From Arthrobacter bambusae (GTDB lineage Bacteria > Actinomycetota > Actinomycetes > Actinomycetales > Micrococcaceae), in NCBI RefSeq assembly GCF_022606295.1, contig NZ_JAHHZS010000010.1, forward strand, positions 62,001 to 126,000: a stretch of DNA of 64,000 nt, given 5' to 3'. The position numbers were made by a program, and so were the translations under genes. Shown here one piece after another: positions 56,694 through 64,000 of this stretch; position 1 is the first letter of the stretch, and every line of letters begins with the position of its first letter. The notes below the pieces were generated by a model, which searched no databases, was not told where the DNA came from, and was given only the letters and a program-made list of their open reading frames with translations.

Positions 56694-57961
56694 GCGTTCT
56701 CCTCATGCCTGGCGGAGGCAAGCTTCGACCGGACCCGTACGAGGGGTGCGTCCGGATTCTGCGGTTGGGGGATAGCGGTGAGAGCGAACTGGTCGATAGC
56801 GCCGGGCCGGAAGACGAGGCACTCTGTGGAGCCGCCGAACTGGAAGTACCCCAACTCGTCGCCCTTGTTCACGTGGTGGCCCGGGACGATCTCCTGATCG
56901 ATGACGCAGGACGAGACCTCGACCATGCCCACGGGTATCACCGCCATGAGGCCGATGACGGGGTCGTCGGCCTGGATCAGGATGATCGCGCGTGCCGCGA
57001 CATGGGCCAGGTATGACTGCGAGAGGGTCGGCTCGACGGCGTCGGGCCCTTCTGATTCTGCCTCGGAGAAGTATGTACCGTCCTTGAGGTACGCCCGCAC
57101 GATCGTTCCGGCGACGGGCGCGTGCCACCGGTGATAGTTCAGTGCGCTCAGGAACGCCTGGTACACCGTTCCGCCAACAAAGTGATCCACCGATTCATCC
57201 CGGGCGAGCAGGTCCTCGAGTGAGTAAGGCTGGTTCTTGACCCAGAACCGGCTCTGGCGTTGAACGTCGGAGCTTATCTTGTAGGGGGTCGATTCGCAGG
57301 CGCTGACGATGATTTTGTCGTCTTCGGGTGCAGCAACGGGTCTGGAGGTCGAGGTGAGGCGGCGGGTGAAGAAATCATTCCACGAAGTGAAACCCCAGTG
57401 CTCGGCGAGGGGATCATGTTCATAGTCGTCCATCCCGACAACCTGCCGCGCCTTCTCCGACATCCAGCCGGACGGCGAGTCGTTCAGCACGTACAGCGAG
57501 TCCTCGCTGCTTAGGAACTCGCACCAGGCATTCAGTATCTTGCGGAACATGGCGACGATTCGAGGATCGCGATGGGCGGCGAACCCGGCCTCGGTTCCCA
57601 TGGTCCAGTCAAGGATCGCTGTCAACGGCGTGGTGACCATGCCACCTTCGCTGAACTCCGGGGCGGTCGTCAGCACCTCGTTGATCAGCCGGAGCATCTG
57701 GTCAACGCTTGTCAGGTGCCGATTGCGGTAGGGCTTCGACTTGGGAACCTGCTCGATCATCTCTGTCATGTAGAGGCGGACAACCGGATCGCCGGCGATA
57801 AGCTCCTTGAACTCCGCGATCACGGGATGCAGAGGAGCATCGTCGCCCCGGGCCTCCGCCCGTTCCCGGTGGCCGGCAATCCATTCCTCGAGCTCGTCCT
57901 GTCGCTCGGGCAGCCAGCCACCCGTTCGGCGGACACGGTCAGATGAAGAGTTGATAGTCAT
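56690..57961 (-). CDS. Phosphatidylserine decarboxylase family protein, PsiD-type
   Basis: A 423-residue pyruvoyl enzyme precursor from the ATG at 57961 (MTINSSSDRVRRTGGWLP). The N-terminal third (HPVIAEFKELIAGDPVVRLYMTEMIEQVP) resembles the extra domain found before the catalytic part in fungal PsiD L-tryptophan decarboxylases. The catalytic part has NYHRWHAPVAGTI (His) and YFQFGGSTECLVF, where the GGST serine should self-cleave to form the pyruvoyl group. It may decarboxylate a free amino acid instead of phosphatidylserine; this is inference. No transmembrane start. Confidence 0.85.
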   Translation of the reverse strand: MTINSSSDRVRRTGGWLPERQDELEEWIAGHRERAEARGDDAPLHPVIAEFKELIAGDPVVRLYMTEMIEQVPKSKPYRNRHLTSVDQMLRLINEVLTTAPEFSEGGMVTTPLTAILDWTMGTEAGFAAHRDPRIVAMFRKILNAWCEFLSSEDSLYVLNDSPSGWMSEKARQVVGMDDYEHDPLAEHWGFTSWNDFFTRRLTSTSRPVAAPEDDKIIVSACESTPYKISSDVQRQSRFWVKNQPYSLEDLLARDESVDHFVGGTVYQAFLSALNYHRWHAPVAGTIVRAYLKDGTYFSEAESEGPDAVEPTLSQSYLAHVAARAIILIQADDPVIGLMAVIPVGMVEVSSCVIDQEIVPGHHVNKGDELGYFQFGGSTECLVFRPGAIDQFALTAIPQPQNPDAPLVRVRSKLASARHEENA

Positions 57962-58056
57962 AGCGCCGAGCCTACGCGCCCTCGACCGGGGCGGGCGATG
58001 GGAACGCGTCAGAGAATCCCCGGCGGTCCGGGCGGCAGGAGTGGCAGAATTGTGAG

Positions 58057-58977
58057 ATGGCTCACCCGGAATGGCCCGAGCTTCGCGCCGATGAGTGGAC
58101 CCCAACCAGGGAGACAGTGCACATGTGGACCCAGATTGTGGGAAAAATCCGTATGGCGCATGCCCCGATGTTGAACCACTGGTGGCAGGTAACGTTGTAC
58201 GTCACCCCGCGCGGACTGACCACATCAGCGATCCCGTACGCCGGCGGTGCGTACGACATCGAATTCGATTTCCTTGACCATCGGCTGCACATACGTGCCA
58301 GCAACGGGACGTCGGCATCCGTTGTCCTCGAAGCCAAGTCGGTGGCCGAATTCCACTCCGAAGTATTCGAAGCCTTGGGCAGGCTCGGTATCGAGGCGAC
58401 CATCCGCGGCATTCCGAACGAGGTGGACCCGGCCATACCCTTTGCCCAGGACTTTCAACATGCCTCCTACGACCCGGAGGCTATTCGGTTGTTCTGGAGG
58501 CAATTAGTCCAGTCGGACCGGGTTATGAATGAATTCAGGTCGCGATTCCGGGGCAAAGCCAGTCCCGTCCATTTCTTCTGGGGAGGCATGGACTTGGCAC
58601 ACTCCCGCTTCTCCGGGCGGGGCGCGCCTATTCATCCCGGTGGTGTCCCGAACTGCGCCGACTGGGTGATGGTGGAGGGTTATTCCCACGAGCTCAGCAG
58701 CTGTGGGTTTTGGCCCGGGGGAGGGGACGAAGGAGCCTTCTATGCATACTCTTATCCGGAGCCGGCCGGTTACGCCGAATATGTCAACGATGCCGATGGC
58801 GCCTTCTATAGCAGCGATGGCAAGTTGTATCTCCTCCCGTACGAGAACGTCCGCACGGCGTCGGACGCTGACAAGATGCTGTTGCGGTTCCTGCAATCCA
58901 CCTACGAGGCGGCGGCTGAAACGGGACGGTGGGACCGTACCGCACTGGATGTGGATCCGGCCCGTGGGCGGCGCTGA
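58057..58977 (+). CDS. DUF5996 family protein
   Basis: A 306-residue soluble protein: WTQIVGKIRMAHAPMLNHWWQVTLYVTPRGLTTSAIPYA near the start and VHFFWGGMDLAHSRFSGR followed by HPGGVPNCADWVMVEGYSHELSSCGFWPGG. These conserved blocks mark DUF5996. Function unknown; the His/Trp-rich core suggests an enzyme. It is divergent from the PsiD-type gene with a 95-bp gap. Confidence 0.85.
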   Translation: MAHPEWPELRADEWTPTRETVHMWTQIVGKIRMAHAPMLNHWWQVTLYVTPRGLTTSAIPYAGGAYDIEFDFLDHRLHIRASNGTSASVVLEAKSVAEFHSEVFEALGRLGIEATIRGIPNEVDPAIPFAQDFQHASYDPEAIRLFWRQLVQSDRVMNEFRSRFRGKASPVHFFWGGMDLAHSRFSGRGAPIHPGGVPNCADWVMVEGYSHELSSCGFWPGGGDEGAFYAYSYPEPAGYAEYVNDADGAFYSSDGKLYLLPYENVRTASDADKMLLRFLQSTYEAAAETGRWDRTALDVDPARGRR

Positions 58978-59067
58978 CGACGATGCCGACATTCCTTCGG
59001 CGCGGAATGGCTGTGGGCGTAAAGTAATGGGTGGTCTAGAGGCACTCCAATGCGAGGGAAAGCCGCA

Positions 59068-59415
59068 ATGAATGCATATCAAGGAATCGACGTTTCGATT
59101 CCACCCAGCGGGCCGGGCTGTGTTGAATGCGAGGCCAACAGTGGCTGGTGGCTGCACTTGCGGCGATGCGCCCAGTGCGGGCACATCGGCTGCTGCGACA
59201 ACTCGCCCGGGCAACACGCCACGGCCCATGCGCAATCCAGCGGACACCCGGTCATCCGCAGCTTTGAACCGGGCGAGGACTGGTTCTTCAACTATCCGGA
59301 CTCGGCATTTTTCGCCGGACCTGAGCTTGAACCACCGGCGCATCATCCTCTCGATCAAAGCGTTCCGGGCCCGGCCTCACGCGTCCCGACTGACTGGGAA
59401 CAGCGGCTGCATTGA
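59068..59415 (+). CDS. UBP-type zinc finger protein
   Basis: A 115-residue protein from the ATG at 59068 (MNAYQGIDVSIPPSG). CVECEANSGWWLHLRRCAQCGHIGCCDNSPGQHATAHAQSSGHPVI contains the paired Cys and His set of the UBP (BUZ) zinc finger. It ends FEPGEDWFFNYPD. Bacterial members have unknown partners. Cytoplasmic. Confidence 0.9.
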   Translation: MNAYQGIDVSIPPSGPGCVECEANSGWWLHLRRCAQCGHIGCCDNSPGQHATAHAQSSGHPVIRSFEPGEDWFFNYPDSAFFAGPELEPPAHHPLDQSVPGPASRVPTDWEQRLH

Positions 59416-59645
59416 CGGGGCGCACGCTTCCATGAGGACGGAGACGCTCAAGCTCTGATTTTAGGAGTGCATGGCTTCCGGGCTGAACGCCGAGGTCGCG
59501 TCGGTGACTTGGGTTCCGGTCGGCTTGGCGTCGCTCGCCTGTGGCATTCTACTCAATCACTCGACTCCGGCGAGGTGAGTGATCCAGCAGAATCCGACGG
59601 TGTCCATAGATGGACGAACGGAACGAGCCGAGGGATGGCTGGTTT

Positions 59646-59966
59646 CTAGGACGCGTCGGTGATGTCGGCCAGAAACCAGTCGGGGGAGCTCAGATTCCGC
59701 AGCAGATGGAAAGTACGCAATGCGGAGTTGGAGTTGCGGCGGACCTGCAGCCGCCAGTGTTCAACGGATGCGGAGTCTTCGCTGTCGTTGGCGGCCGGGT
59801 CGCTGCCATCCGGCCAACCTCCGCGCCCGAACCAGTGCGCGGCGTCGGCGTCGGGATCCACGGCCAAGATGCTGCCGTCATATCGGACGGCCAACGGGAT
59901 GCCATCGGGGCTGAAGCGGACGGCGATCTCTTCTAGCGTGTGTACGGCCTCGGCAGTGAGTGTCAT
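59646..59966 (-). CDS. Hypothetical protein
   Basis: About 106 residues from the ATG at 59966: MTLTAEAVHTLEEIAVRFSPDGIPLAVRYDGSILAVD and WRLQVRRNSNSALRTFHLLR, end WFLADITDAS. It resembles small actinobacterial proteins that accompany error-prone polymerase genes, but no such genes are nearby. No motif allows a function. Confidence 0.65.
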   Translation of the reverse strand: MTLTAEAVHTLEEIAVRFSPDGIPLAVRYDGSILAVDPDADAAHWFGRGGWPDGSDPAANDSEDSASVEHWRLQVRRNSNSALRTFHLLRNLSSPDWFLADITDAS

Positions 59967-60501
59967 TGATGTGTTCTTTCCCGGGTTGTACGGCGCACCG
60001 TTGTCTTGCGGGCTTCGCGAGGGCTGACTCGGTTGTGTACGCACTCTTTTAATCGTCTGCGTCCACGGAAAAGGTACGCCCTCTGCAAAAGTGTTTACCC
60101 GAATCTCGCAATTGCCTCCATTTGATTGACCAGAGAATTGATTTCACAAACTGCTGGCCGGATGACTGCCGTCACGAATGTGGGTTCCGACTTGGGCCCT
60201 TCGGTTGTTGAAGCGTGAGGACGTGGGCAGAAGAGCACCCCGACAGGCAAGAACAGGGCAGATAATAATGCCAAGCGATCCGTCGCAGGGCCCTACCCTG
60301 GGAAACCAAGCAGTAGGGCGCTCGTTACTCCACGAAACCCTCCATCCCGGGTTTTGGGGCCGGCGAACCCGTCGATCAGCGCCGTCAGGATGCGGTCCAG
60401 CCGGGGCTGCACATCCGCGATGTCGGGTGCCAGGTCCGGCTCGCGTTCGCAGGGGTCCCGCAGCGGCGGTGAGCCCCCTTAAGCAGAGTCGAACCGGCCG
60501 T
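59967..60501. other. Non-coding stretch with a gene fragment
   Basis: About 530 bases without a whole gene. On the minus strand near 60330-60480 one frame reads RDPCEREPDLAPDIADVQPRLDRILTALIDGF, helical and plausibly coding. It has no start and joins the end of the aldolase gene region, so it looks like the tail of a lost gene (a TetR-type C-terminus is possible). The rest, including the T-rich start at 60030, shows nothing I recognise. Confidence 0.4.
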
Positions 60502-61620
60502 CTAGAACACAGGCCGCCAGGTCTCGACGGCGTCATTGCTGACGGCCACGACTTCGCGCCAGCGGTCGAACAGCGAGCAAGGGTGGGAGATACCCAGGTC
60601 CACGATGTCGCCGACCCGCAGCCCTTCGGCATCGTCAACGATGGCGTGGTGGTCGAAGAGGCGGGTCAGCGTGGCGCGTGCACCGGCATGCAGGAGGGCC
60701 CCGTCGCGGTACCGGAAAACGATCACGGGCAGGCCGGCGTCGTACGCCAATTCGCGCTTGCCCGCGTTCAGGACCACGCGCCCGGGTTCCGGGGCGGAGA
60801 TGACCAAAGCCCGCACCACCGCTGCGGCGGTGAGGCCGGGGACTGGCGAGACGCTCTGGTAGGTGCCGTGGTCGTGCACTACGTAGCAGCCTGAACGCAG
60901 CACATTGACGGAGGCGTTCTGCGGCAGGAAAGCGGCCGCACGGTCCTGGAACGCCGAGCCGCCGTTGGTGAAGACCGGGAGCTCCACCTCGAAGATGGGG
61001 TGCAGTTCATCGAAAATGTCGCGGGCCAAGCGGCAGTGCGAATCGATCCCGGCCAGGTTCTCATCCGTCCGGGTGTTCGGTGCCACGCCCTCGTAGGCGC
61101 TGACGCCGGCCAGCAGCAGCCCGCTGGCCGCGCGAATCTCCGCCGCCAGCGGCCCGGCTTCGGCCGCAGTGCGGATCCCGGTGCGGCCGCCGGGAGTTCC
61201 GACGTCGATCAGCACCTTCAGGGCCTGTGGCGACTCCTCGAACACCTCGGCCATGGCCTGGACGCCCGCCTCCGAATCGGCCAGGCAGTAGATTTCCAGT
61301 TCCGGCGATGCGGCCAGCCAGGCCCGCAACTGCTCGAGGTGGCCGTGGAACAGTACCTCGTTCGCGATGAGGATCCGGGTGGCTCCCCACTCGACGGCCT
61401 GCGCGGCCTGCGCGGTTGTCGCCACGGTCACGCCCCAGGAACCGGGCAGCTGCCGGCGGACAATCTCACCTGTCATGGTGGTCTTGATGTGTGGGGCCAG
61501 CACCATGCCGTGCTCACGTGTCCAGCCCTCTTTGATGCCGATATTGCGCTCGACGGCGGCAACGTCCAGGAGCATCTGCGGCAAGGTGCGGAGCGGGAGG
61601 GCAGGATCAAGGTGCGGCAT
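60502..61620 (-). CDS. D-threonine aldolase/D-serine dehydratase-like PLP enzyme
   Basis: A 372-residue fold-III PLP enzyme. The internal aldimine lysine is in VLAPHIKTTMT; LIDVGTPGGRTGIRT and TNGGSAF bind the cofactor. The C-terminal metal site HHAIVDD and LGISHPCSLFDRW has the conserved His and Cys. It should act on D-amino acids (aldolase or deaminase). The start has a weak RBS; no partner gene is adjacent. Confidence 0.9.
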   Translation of the reverse strand: MPHLDPALPLRTLPQMLLDVAAVERNIGIKEGWTREHGMVLAPHIKTTMTGEIVRRQLPGSWGVTVATTAQAAQAVEWGATRILIANEVLFHGHLEQLRAWLAASPELEIYCLADSEAGVQAMAEVFEESPQALKVLIDVGTPGGRTGIRTAAEAGPLAAEIRAASGLLLAGVSAYEGVAPNTRTDENLAGIDSHCRLARDIFDELHPIFEVELPVFTNGGSAFQDRAAAFLPQNASVNVLRSGCYVVHDHGTYQSVSPVPGLTAAAVVRALVISAPEPGRVVLNAGKRELAYDAGLPVIVFRYRDGALLHAGARATLTRLFDHHAIVDDAEGLRVGDIVDLGISHPCSLFDRWREVVAVSNDAVETWRPVF

Positions 61621-61839
61621 GCGGTTCTTTCAGGATGGTTCGGGAAGCTGGGTACCCCGAGATCCTATCCGGGTTCACTAACTAGAGAACCCTCGACGGA
61701 TCGCGGCGAATGACAGGTAGCGGCCACTCGGGCGGTAACCGGGCGGAGTGAGTATGGTCTTTCACGTGTCAGGCCGTTCAGGCGCATCGCCGCGTGGCCG
61801 GCTGCAAAGAGCTGAGTTCAGGCCATAGGAGGTCACATC

Positions 61840-62145
61840 ATGTCTGTCATCATTGCAACCAAGATTTCCGGTGACACGAGCGTTTTTGCAAAATCGCTTG
61901 AGGAACGCGCGGACGAGTACCGCCAATGGGGCGAGCGCGGCCGGGCGGCAGGAGCGATCCACCATCAGTTCGCGGTGGGGGACGGGTTTGTCCTCGTCGT
62001 CGATGAATGGGAATCGACAGAGGCATTCCAGAAATTCTTCGGGGCGTCCGAGATCCAGGCGTTCATCGGCTCGGTCGGCGGAGATCCGAACGTGGCCCCC
62101 GAAGTCACCGTGGGGGAATCCGTCGACTCCGCGGACAAGTACTAG
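61840..62145 (+). CDS. Small antibiotic biosynthesis monooxygenase-type protein (ABM)
   Basis: A 101-residue ferredoxin-like-fold protein: MSVIIATKISGDTSVFAKSLEERADEYRQWGERGRAAGAIHHQF, then VVDEWESTEAFQKFF. This is the ABM/quinol monooxygenase dimeric fold. Function unknown. RBS AGGAGG precedes the ATG. It is 12 bp before the GyrI-like gene. Confidence 0.75.
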   Translation: MSVIIATKISGDTSVFAKSLEERADEYRQWGERGRAAGAIHHQFAVGDGFVLVVDEWESTEAFQKFFGASEIQAFIGSVGGDPNVAPEVTVGESVDSADKY

Positions 62146-62157
62146 CGGACTCCCTGC

Positions 62158-62619
62158 ATGTCGGTTACCGTCACCGTCCAGACTGTCCTCCCGCGCACGC
62201 TGGCCGCCGTCCGGCGCAAAGTCGCGCCGGGCGAAGTCGGTTCGGCATGGGGCCCTCCGGTGGGCCTTGTCTGGGACTTCATTCGCCGTCAGCCCGGCTT
62301 GTGGACGGACGGCCATAACATCTTTGTCTACCACCACCCGAACAAGCCCGATGCGCCGCTCTTGTGCGACTTCGGCGTCGAAGTCACCCGCACCTTCGAA
62401 ACAGCGGGCGAGGTGTACGCGAGCGAAACACCGGGAGGCGAAGCTGCCGTGGCAGTCCACCATGGGCCGTACCACCTCATGAACGAGGCGTACAAGGCGA
62501 TCGAGGAGTGGATGGCGGCGAATCATAGGGAGTCTGCCGGGCACTCCTGGGAGATCTACGGAGATCCGACCCCAGATCCGGCTGACACCGAAACGACAGT
62601 CGTGCACCTGCTGAAGTAG
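62158..62619 (+). CDS. GyrI-like small-molecule-binding protein
   Basis: A 153-residue protein: PRTLAAVRRKVAPGEVGSAWGPPVGLVWDFIRRQPGL, then CDFGVEVTRTFETAGEVYASETPGGEAAVAVHHGPYHLMNEAYKAIEEWM. The HHGPYHLMNEAYKAIEEW pattern is typical of GyrI-like domains that bind drugs and other small molecules. It follows the ABM gene by 12 bp, probably co-transcribed. Confidence 0.85.
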   Translation: MSVTVTVQTVLPRTLAAVRRKVAPGEVGSAWGPPVGLVWDFIRRQPGLWTDGHNIFVYHHPNKPDAPLLCDFGVEVTRTFETAGEVYASETPGGEAAVAVHHGPYHLMNEAYKAIEEWMAANHRESAGHSWEIYGDPTPDPADTETTVVHLLK

Positions 62620-62647
62620 CACTGACCGTTCGCGCGCCCGGGACTCT

Positions 62648-63523
62648 TCACCGGGACCACAATTCGTCGATCAGCCGGTGAACGTGATCCGGCTGCTCGA
62701 TGTGGGCGAAGTGGCCGCACCGCGCAAAAGTCGCCAAGCGGGTTTGGGGGACCACCACAGCCAACCGGGCCAGGTCGGACTCGGGTGTGAACACGTCCCT
62801 GTCGCCCCGGATCGCCAGGACCGGACAGAGGATGCCGCGCCACTGGCCGAAATCGTAGTGGGAGCCGGGCCGGGCATCGTCGCCGAGCTCCCTTAACACG
62901 GCCGGGGGTATGGCTCCAGGATCTGCGAAGAACGGGGACATCAGCGGTCGCATCAGGGGCGTGGTGGCGATGGTACGGACCACAGCGGTCCCTGCCGCGC
63001 CGAGGGCGGCCATGGAGCGCATGGCCAGAAGCATGCCGGTGAACGCCGGGAATTTGTAGAGGCCGCGGAGTGGCGCGCCGCAGGCGTCGGACACACTGAA
63101 TGTGGTGGCCGAAATGGCGGCTACCCCGGCGGTCTCCTCCGGCCAAGCCGCAGCCATGTGCAAGGCCAGGAAACCTCCCATGGAGTGGCCCACCAGTTTC
63201 CACCGCCTGTAGCCGAGCGCACTCAGCACCCCGACGACGGCGCGTGCCATCGCCTCGATGCTGAATTGTTCACGCCGGGCGCCTGCCGTGGATTCGCCCC
63301 AGCCCGGCAGGTCGATCAATACCCGGTCATGGGCCGTTGCCCTGGCAAGCAGTGATTGGAAAGTTGTCCATGACCCCGCGGCTCCGTGAAGGTAGACCTC
63401 CGGGGTGCCGGATTCGGCCCTCGGCCCGTGGGTGCCCTGCTGGACGCGCACCATGCAGGGACCCAACTCGGTGGGAAGGACATGGCGCCGCAGCGTAGGG
63501 GCGTTTTTCTGTTGAACACTCAT
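62648..63523 (-). CDS. Alpha/beta-fold hydrolase
   Basis: A 291-residue esterase/lipase-like protein from the ATG at 63523 (MSVQQKNAPTLRRHV). Oxyanion hole VYLHGAAGSWTTF, nucleophile LVGHSMGGFLALH, acid AIRGDRDVFTPES, base ARCGHFAHIEQPD. No signal peptide. Substrate unknown. It is convergent with the GyrI-like gene. Confidence 0.92.
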   Translation of the reverse strand: MSVQQKNAPTLRRHVLPTELGPCMVRVQQGTHGPRAESGTPEVYLHGAAGSWTTFQSLLARATAHDRVLIDLPGWGESTAGARREQFSIEAMARAVVGVLSALGYRRWKLVGHSMGGFLALHMAAAWPEETAGVAAISATTFSVSDACGAPLRGLYKFPAFTGMLLAMRSMAALGAAGTAVVRTIATTPLMRPLMSPFFADPGAIPPAVLRELGDDARPGSHYDFGQWRGILCPVLAIRGDRDVFTPESDLARLAVVVPQTRLATFARCGHFAHIEQPDHVHRLIDELWSR

Positions 63524-63633
63524 GGTCGCCTTCGCTCTTGCTCGTTGACAGTGGTTCGTAGCCGCGGAGGTACTGGACTGGATCAACTTCGACGAGCTGG
63601 TCCACGATGCGCCGTATGCCGGCACCCTCGTGG

Positions 63634-64000
63634 TCAGGGGGTGAGCGGACCTCGCAGGACGCGGACCGCGAGGGCCTTGTCCCCTTCGATGGACGCTGAT
63701 TCTGCGAGGTTGGAGCGGCCCCACAGACCCGGGTACATCCCGCCCGGCGTCGAGGAAATCGAAGCTTTGGCTTCTCCTTCGCCGATTTTCCAGCGGCCGG
63801 CCCCTGCTACCTCGAAGGTCACCGCGCCCTCTGGCTGCGGCATCCGTCCGAGGCGGAGCTGGCGCGGGGTGAACATTGTGAGGATCTCGTCGATTCCGTC
63901 GAGCAGGAAATCGGCTGAGAAAGCGGGGTCCGCCAAGCCCGATGCTTGGCAGGCGTCGATGAGGTGCACGGCGTGTTCATGCGCCTGGCGTCGACGCCAG
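63634..64000 (-). CDS. Maleylpyruvate isomerase/mycothiol-dependent family protein, 3' part
   Basis: The frame is open to the right edge (codons from 63999) and ends at 63634. It reads WRRRQAHEHAVHLIDACQASGL, then FLLDGIDEILTMFTPRQL and a C-terminal beta sheet (VTFEVAGAGRWKIGEGEAKASI). The R-x-H-E-x2-V-H-x2-D pattern is the DinB-like core of mycothiol-dependent maleylpyruvate isomerase family proteins. The N-terminal half lies outside the window. Confidence 0.75.
   Translation of the reverse strand, partial: WRRRQAHEHAVHLIDACQASGLADPAFSADFLLDGIDEILTMFTPRQLRLGRMPQPEGAVTFEVAGAGRWKIGEGEAKASISSTPGGMYPGLWGRSNLAESASIEGDKALAVRVLRGPLTP

Noticed and set aside
60144..60638. A 164-codon minus-strand frame overlapping the aldolase end
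   Set aside because: Pro/Arg/Ser-rich shadow sequence, and its first half is antisense or out of frame to the aldolase.
1..64000. CRISPR arrays and prophage
   Set aside because: No regularly spaced repeats and no phage structural, integrase or lysis genes were seen on either strand.

Overview
The window is high-G+C actinobacterial DNA, most likely from Arthrobacter, Pseudarthrobacter or a close Micrococcaceae relative. This rests on codon use, frequent GTG starts, an F420/FMN split-barrel (PPOX) protein family, a maleylpyruvate isomerase/mycothiol-dependent type protein at the right edge, and a DevS/DevR pair very like the mycobacterial dormancy regulators. The genus is inferred; I could not search a database.

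1-23.5 kb is the most striking part: a compact DosR/DevR-like hypoxia or dormancy island. It holds a haem-type DevS sensor kinase and DevR response regulator (convergent, tail to tail), four complete universal stress protein genes and one broken one, four PPOX-like flavin proteins, an Hsp20, PfkB, phosphotransacetylase, a P1B-type ATPase, a zinc alcohol dehydrogenase, an SDR, a beta-CASP metallo-hydrolase, an SPW membrane protein, a DUF3040 protein and a flavodoxin. Ten copies of a near-palindromic 15-bp box resembling the mycobacterial consensus GGGACTTNNGNCCCT lie in front of its transcription units. A 4.28-kb IS21-family element with two passenger genes has inserted into the flavodoxin gene, with a perfect 7-bp target duplication, and separates the box from pfkB.

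23.6-30.4 kb holds redox enzymes (a second Zn-ADH, two F420-dependent-type NADP reductases, a quinone oxidoreductase), an APC transporter behind an elaborate palindromic operator, a rhodanese and a DUF1059 protein. 30.4-36 kb has a BTAD regulator, a PPOX protein, a fragment of a surface protein, a 5'-3' exonuclease, a GGDEF/EAL protein and a methyltransferase. 36-44 kb is a run of regulator-target pairs: XRE/cupin with a thioredoxin-reductase-like flavoprotein, MmyB-type XRE with two aldo/keto reductases, XRE with a methionine aminopeptidase over a perfect inverted repeat, and a LacI regulator.

44-50.8 kb holds membrane proteins and a lipoprotein, an SDR/GMC oxidoreductase operon, and an ECF sigma factor with a putative anti-sigma partner carrying BNR-like repeats. 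51.1-54.5 kb is a tight operon of unknown purpose: EamA exporter, an unknown protein with an in-frame TGA, a cysteine-desulfurase-like enzyme and a C39-like cysteine protease. A truncated copy of the anti-sigma gene abuts it. 55.2-64 kb carries an aquaporin with unusual NPA boxes, a ParB/Srx-like protein, a PsiD-type decarboxylase coupled to a 45-residue ORF, a DUF5996 protein, a UBP zinc finger, a D-threonine-aldolase-type enzyme, and small oxygenase, GyrI-like and hydrolase genes.

Working model for the island (inference): low oxygen or NO is sensed by DevS haem, DevR binds the boxes, and the cell moves to glycolysis (PfkB, phosphorolysis of disaccharides), acetate and alcohol fermentation (Pta, ADH), protein protection (Hsp20, USPs) and ion homeostasis (P-type ATPase).
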